64,000 nt of DNA, taken from Variovorax sp. PBS-H4 (GTDB lineage: Bacteria > Pseudomonadota > Gammaproteobacteria > Burkholderiales > Burkholderiaceae_C). The stretch is from contig NZ_LR594675.1 of the NCBI RefSeq assembly GCF_901827205.1, positions 6,194,001 to 6,258,000 of the forward strand. Direction: 5' to 3'. This document shows, piece by piece, positions 59,673 through 64,000 of the stretch. Position numbers and translations under genes: made by a program. The notes beneath the pieces are model-generated. The model saw nothing but the letters and a program-made list of their open reading frames with translations, made no database searches and was not told where the DNA came from. Within the stretch, counting starts at the first letter, position 1. Each line of letters begins with the position of its first letter.

Positions 59673-62600
59673 TCAGCCGCTTCTATGCGCCTTGTTGCCC
59701 CACCCGGAGAACATCTTGCCAAGCAGGCTTCGCGCCGGTGCTTCCTCGCGCTTCGCGTTGAAGCTGCTGCGCCGCGCTTCGCGCACGGGCGCGGCAAACG
59801 CGGCCTCCCTGGAAGCGAGCTGCCCCAGGTTCTCGAACACATAGCGAGGCGGCGCAGTGCGGAAGCCCAGGGCCCGTTCGGCCATCTGGATGACGCGCAT
59901 GGCCTGCAGCGAATCGCCGCCGAGATCGAAGAAGTTGTCGCTCGGGCGGATGTCTGAAGTCTCGATCTTCAGCACGTCGGCCCAGATCTGCGCCAGCTCC
60001 ACCTGACCGGCGTCCAGCGCGACAGCGGGTGCTGCCGACGCGGCCAGGCTCATCGCTGGTTCGGCGCGCTCGCGAGCGTCCGGCCTGGCCGCGACCCCGC
60101 GCGCCAGATGCGCGAGCTGCAGCGCGGTCTCGGGGGAACCGCCATCGGCAGCCACGGCCGCGAGGGTCTCCTGCGGGTGCTCGGCCACGTGCCGCAGCAA
60201 CTCGAGGTAGCGGTCGCGCAGGGCCAAGGCCGTTTCACGCGCGTAGATGTCGGCGTTGTAGGTGAGGCCGCCCTCCAGGCCGCCCGGGCCGTCGGTCAAC
60301 CACAGGCCAAGGTCCTCCGTGGCACCGCGTTGCGAGATCCGGACCGGGCGAAGCTGCAGCGGCCCCAGGCCCTGCGCGCGCTCGCGCGTGTCCTCGAAGG
60401 AGAAGAGCACCTGGTACATGCCAGCGCCCTTGGCCCGTGCCGAAAATTCCGGCTCGCCGGCAAAGCGCTCGAAGGGAACCTGCTGGTTGTCGAGGGCCGA
60501 AACCACTTGCTGCTTCAGGGACTGCATGAACTGGCCCAGCGTCTGCCGGGGATCGAACGCGACGGGGAGCGGCAACAGGTTGCCGAACATGCCCATCACC
60601 GGCTCGGTCTCCGGCAGCTGGCGGCCACGCACGGGCGTGGCGACCACCAGCGAGCGCGTATCGGCGACGCTGCCCAGCAGCAGCACGTACACGCCGAGCG
60701 CGAGCATGTTGAGGGTGACGCCGTGGCCGCGCGCCACGGCATGCAGCTGCTGCGTCAGCGCGCCATCGACGGACATCCAGTAGGTATGGCCCTGGCCGGT
60801 CATGCCGGCGCCGCGCGGCCGGTCGGTGGGCAGGGCCTTGGGCGGGGCGGCATCGGCAAAGCGCTTCTTCCAGAAGCTCAGCTGTTGCTCGAACTGCGGC
60901 GAGGCCAGCCAGCCGAGGTACCACTCGGCGTAGTCGCCGTGCGTGACGCCCAGCTCGGGCAGCTCGTGCGGCACGCCGCCCAGCCTGGCCTGGTAGAGGG
61001 CCGACAGTTCGTTGATGAGCAGGTCGACCGACGCGCCGTCCCACACCAGGCGGTGCGGCACGAAGACGAAGACATGGTCGTCGTCGTCGATGCGGATCAG
61101 GGCGGCATTGAAGAGCGGCGCGCGATGGAGATCGATCAGCTGGTCCGCCACGTCCTGCAGCTTCTCGACGAGTTCGGGCTCCCGCTGGTCGGCAGGCAGC
61201 CCGCTCAGATCGATGCGCATCAGCTCGACGGGCACCTCGGCAGCGATCGATGCGCTGAATTCGCCGGTGTCCGGGTCCCGCGCGAACGACGTGCGCAGCA
61301 CGGGCTGGCGTTGCACGACCTCGCGCAGCGCGTCCTCGAAGACTGCGGCGTCCAGCGGACCGGTCAGCCGGTGCGCCGAGGGCGTGTTGTAGACGGACCG
61401 GCCGGGATGCAGTTCCTCGAGGAAGAGGATGCGTTCCTGCATCGGCGTGAGGGGCGCGCTGCTGCGCCCGTCGCGGCGGGGGATGTGCTCGACCGGCGCG
61501 ATGCCGTTGGACGCGAGTTCGCCCAGCGCCGCCGACAGCCGCTCGGCGGTGGGCGCCGAGAAGAGCGTCCGCAGCGGCACGGTGACGCCGAACTCGCGTG
61601 TCAGCCGGGTGGCCAGTCGCGATGCCAGGAGCGAATGGCCGCCCAGCGCGAAGAAGTCGTCGTGGATGCCCAGGCCCGGCAGGCTCAGCACCTGCTCCAT
61701 GGCCGCGAGCACGGCGCGCTCGCGCTCGTTGCGCGGCGCAATGGGTGCGAGCTCGGCCGCTTGGCCGGCAGCCGAGGAAGACGCACCGGGCGCCGGCAAG
61801 GCCTTCCTGTCGATCTTGCCGTTGGGCAGCCGCGGAAGCGCGTCGAGCACGACGAAATGCTGCGGCAGCATGTACTTCGGAAGGCGTCCGCTCAGGGCCT
61901 GCTTCACGCCCGCGGTGTCGACCTGCGCGCCCGCCGCGGCGACGAGGTACGCGACCAGGCGCACGTCGCCCGGCTGGTCTTCGCGTGCGACGACGACGCT
62001 GGCGCCCACGCCGGGCACTTCGTTGCAGCAGGCCTCGATCTCGCCCGGCTCGATGCGATAGCCGCGCACCTTGACCTGGTGGTCGATGCGGCCCTGGTGT
62101 TCGAGCAAGCCATCGTTGCGCCAGCGGCCGCGGTCTCCGCTGCGGTACAGCCGGCCGCCGGTGCTCGAAGCGGGATCGGGGACGAAGGACTGCTGCGTCA
62201 GCTCCGGCCGGCCAAAGTAGCCCATGGCAAGGCCCGCGCCGCCGATGCAGATTTCGCCGGGCACGCCGATGGGGCACCGGCGGCCCTGGGCGTCGATGAT
62301 CCACACACTGGTGTTCGCGATCGGCCGGCCGATCGAGATGCCGTTGCGCGCGAGCTGCGCATCGTCCACGCGCCACGCCGTGGAGTACACGGTGGTTTCA
62401 GTGGGCCCGTACATGTTCCAGAGCTCGCCGCAGCGCGTGTTGAGCGCCAGGGCCAGGTCGCGCGGCAGCGGTTCGCCGCCCGTGATGGCCTTCAACCCGG
62501 GCCCGCCTTGCCATTGCGCATCGAGCAGCAGGCGCCAGGCGGTCGGCGTGGCCTGCAACACCGTGACCTGTTCGCGTTCGATCAGCTGGCGGTAGGCCTG

Positions 62601-64000
62601 GCCATCCTTGGCCGTCTCGCGCGAGACCAGCACGATCTCCGCGCCGACTTCGAGCGGGAGGATCAGCTCCATCACCGCGATGTCGAAGCTCAGCGTGGTC
62701 GCCGCCGCGACGCGGTCCTCGGGGCCGATGCGCAGCGTCTCGCGCATGCTCTGGAGCAGGTTGGCCACCGCAGCGTGCGCGATGCCCACGCCCTTGGGCT
62801 TGCCCGTCGAGCCCGAGGTGTAGATGAGGATGGCCATGTCGCCGGCCTGCGCGTCCTGCGGGCCGGCGGCGAGCGGCGTGGAGGGCGCGTCCAGCCATTC
62901 GGCGTCCTTGTCCAGCCAGAGCACCTGCGCGTCGCCGTCCTCGCACCAGGCGCTCGGCGCATGAACGATGCCGGACGTGGTGATCAGCAAGCCGAGCCGC
63001 GCATCATCTGCCTGGTAGTCGAGGCGCGCCTTCGGAAAGTCCGGGTCCAGCGGCACGTAGGCTGCGCCGCATTTGAGCACGGCCAGCAGGGCCACCAGCA
63101 TGTCTGCGTTCCGCTCCAGGCACACGCCGATGCGTTCGCCGCGGCCCATGCCCCGGGCCCGCAGCGCATGCGCCAGCCGGTTGGCGCGCGCGTCCAGTTC
63201 GGCGTAGGTCCACTGCCGCCCTTCGTGCCGCAGCGCGGGGCGTTCGGGCTGCGCCGCCGCCGTCCGCTCGAAGCCTGCATGGACAAGACCGCCGCGCGAG
63301 GGCGCCGTGGGCGCAGGCTGAAAAGCGAGGAGGCGCGCTTCCTCGGTGGCGCTGAGGAGGTCGACGCCTCCGAGCGCCGTCCCGGGCTCGCGCACGGCAG
63401 CCTTCAGCAGGCCTTCGTACATGCCCATCCAGCGGGTGATGGTCTCGTCGTCGAACAGGTCGACGTTGTATTGCACTTCCCACTGCATGCCGCCCGCGAC
63501 GGGCGTGAGGTTGAGGAAGAGCTCGAAGTTCTCATAGGCGCGCGGGATGCTGCGCAGCTGCGCCTGCAGGCCGGGGAACTCGCCTGCGGCGCGCTCGGTG
63601 CTGGCGTCGACGTTGAAGAGCACGCTCACCAGCGGCAGGCGGCTCGGATCGCGCGGCACCACCAGCTTCTTGAGGAGCGTGCCGTAGGTGAGGTTCTGGT
63701 GCTCGAAGGCATCGAGCAGCAGGCCTCGGCTCTGGCTGGCCAGCTCGGACAGCGGCGTGGCGGCATTCACCGCGACCCGCAGCGGCAGGAGGTTGGCGCA
63801 GTGCCCGACGAGCCGGGGCATGTCGCTGGCGAGCTGGCCGGCGGCGGCGATGCCGATGACCAGGTCTTCCTGGCCGGTCAGGCGATGCAGCAGGCCGGCG
63901 AAGGCGCCGAAGAGCGCGGCGTAGAGGCTGGCGCTCGATCCGGCGGCCAGCTTGCGAACGCCCTCGACCAGCTCGGCGCCGAGCAGGCCGTCGATCCGGC
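59673..64000 (-). CDS. Nonribosomal peptide synthetase, C-terminal part (C-A-T-C-T), incomplete
   Basis: Open through the right edge; at least 1441 residues visible. Domain order: end of a condensation domain (63.3-64.0 kb); adenylation domain with ILIYTSGSTGKPKG, LWNMYGPTETT, GEICIGG, YRSGDRGRW and LPNGKIDRKAL; carrier with FFALGGHSLLASR; second condensation domain (60.2-61.5 kb) with the active-site region VPHRLVWDG; and a last carrier with FFDLGGDSLQAMRV. In the second condensation domain the usual HHxxxDG reads HRxxxDG, with Arg for the catalytic His. There is no terminal thioesterase or adenylation domain in the last C-T unit. I could not assign the amino acid. Product unknown. Confidence 0.93.
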   Translation of the reverse strand, partial: RIDGLLGAELVEGVRKLAAGSSASLYAALFGAFAGLLHRLTGQEDLVIGIAAAGQLASDMPRLVGHCANLLPLRVAVNAATPLSELASQSRGLLLDAFEHQNLTYGTLLKKLVVPRDPSRLPLVSVLFNVDASTERAAGEFPGLQAQLRSIPRAYENFELFLNLTPVAGGMQWEVQYNVDLFDDETITRWMGMYEGLLKAAVREPGTALGGVDLLSATEEARLLAFQPAPTAPSRGGLVHAGFERTAAAQPERPALRHEGRQWTYAELDARANRLAHALRARGMGRGERIGVCLERNADMLVALLAVLKCGAAYVPLDPDFPKARLDYQADDARLGLLITTSGIVHAPSAWCEDGDAQVLWLDKDAEWLDAPSTPLAAGPQDAQAGDMAILIYTSGSTGKPKGVGIAHAAVANLLQSMRETLRIGPEDRVAAATTLSFDIAVMELILPLEVGAEIVLVSRETAKDGQAYRQLIEREQVTVLQATPTAWRLLLDAQWQGGPGLKAITGGEPLPRDLALALNTRCGELWNMYGPTETTVYSTAWRVDDAQLARNGISIGRPIANTSVWIIDAQGRRCPIGVPGEICIGGAGLAMGYFGRPELTQQSFVPDPASSTGGRLYRSGDRGRWRNDGLLEHQGRIDHQVKVRGYRIEPGEIEACCNEVPGVGASVVVAREDQPGDVRLVAYLVAAAGAQVDTAGVKQALSGRLPKYMLPQHFVVLDALPRLPNGKIDRKALPAPGASSSAAGQAAELAPIAPRNERERAVLAAMEQVLSLPGLGIHDDFFALGGHSLLASRLATRLTREFGVTVPLRTLFSAPTAERLSAALGELASNGIAPVEHIPRRDGRSSAPLTPMQERILFLEELHPGRSVYNTPSAHRLTGPLDAAVFEDALREVVQRQPVLRTSFARDPDTGEFSASIAAEVPVELMRIDLSGLPADQREPELVEKLQDVADQLIDLHRAPLFNAALIRIDDDDHVFVFVPHRLVWDGASVDLLINELSALYQARLGGVPHELPELGVTHGDYAEWYLGWLASPQFEQQLSFWKKRFADAAPPKALPTDRPRGAGMTGQGHTYWMSVDGALTQQLHAVARGHGVTLNMLALGVYVLLLGSVADTRSLVVATPVRGRQLPETEPVMGMFGNLLPLPVAFDPRQTLGQFMQSLKQQVVSALDNQQVPFERFAGEPEFSARAKGAGMYQVLFSFEDTRERAQGLGPLQLRPVRISQRGATEDLGLWLTDGPGGLEGGLTYNADIYARETALALRDRYLELLRHVAEHPQETLAAVAADGGSPETALQLAHLARGVAARPDARERAEPAMSLAASAAPAVALDAGQVELAQIWADVLKIETSDIRPSDNFFDLGGDSLQAMRVIQMAERALGFRTAPPRYVFENLGQLASREAAFAAPVREARRSSFNAKREEAPARSLLGKMFSGWGNKAHRSG

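Noticed and set aside
60235..62376. A 713-codon minus-strand frame within the peptide synthetase
   Set aside because: Shifted frame of the synthetase; no domain motifs.

Overview
The window is high-GC, gene-dense DNA with the look of a Burkholderiales / Comamonadaceae chromosome, most probably a Variovorax-like soil betaproteobacterium. Reasons: strong GC third-position bias, long spurious antisense frames, orphan Bug/TctC-type binding proteins, many LysR regulators and typical betaproteobacterial catabolic clusters. The taxon is an inference; there is no rRNA or marker gene here. I see no tRNA, rRNA, CRISPR array, insertion sequence or plasmid/phage hallmark.

Region 1 (1-7.3 kb, minus strand) is an overlapping operon that reads like a complete alcohol-to-oxygen electron chain: a PQQ alcohol dehydrogenase of the lanthanide (XoxF) type, its associated periplasmic binding protein, a lipoprotein cytochrome c, and a caa3-type cytochrome c oxidase (subunit II with fused cytochrome c, 14-helix-type subunit I, short subunit III, small membrane protein). 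An exonuclease III tail enters at the left edge. Region 2 (7.6-17.1 kb) holds phnN, small exported or membrane proteins, a YidB protein, a YihY/BrkB protein, an IclR-controlled FAD oxidoreductase plus orphan Bug receptor, a SYLF lipoprotein, a lipase-like hydrolase and small unknowns.

Region 3 (17.2-23.7 kb) is a defence island that looks less GC-rich than its flanks: a HEPN protein and a membrane protein on the minus strand, then an orphan HsdR-N endonuclease and a translationally coupled SIR2-HerA-KTSC operon on the plus strand. Region 4 (24-30.4 kb) is a LysR-flanked operon (isochorismatase-like hydrolase, amidohydrolase, DoxX, MFS exporter) converging on an SGNH hydrolase. Region 5 (30.4-37.8 kb) mixes phosphorus and organic-acid genes: a phosphate acyltransferase, a Na/Pi symporter, a LysR, a PhnZ-like HD oxygenase, an LctP permease and PhnM. 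Region 6 (37.8-40.2 kb) has an SDR, a TetR and a DinB protein.

Region 7 (40.1-56.6 kb) is the most striking part: two divergent clusters that together look like a pathway for acrylamide / short-chain amides through acrylate. On the minus strand an amide ABC transporter (urtABCDE-like), aliphatic amidase AmiE, a MoxR-ATPase/vWA pair, and the AmiC/AmiR sensor-antiterminator. On the plus strand the TetR regulator AcuR, a GMC dehydrogenase, a CaiB CoA-transferase (AcuN-like), an enoyl-CoA hydratase (AcuK-like) and acryloyl-CoA reductase (AcuI). Three copies of a TAGAC-N5-GTCTA operator sit on the promoters of acuR, of the acu operon and of the amide operon. The amide operon leader also carries an ANTAR-type hexaloop hairpin followed by an intrinsic terminator. 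The amide operon would thus be controlled twice: initiation by AcuR, read-through by AmiR.

Region 8 (56.7-64 kb) holds a second, amidase-signature amidase with a divergent LysR, a small protein paralogous to one at 15 kb, and the 3' end of a nonribosomal peptide synthetase running out of the window.
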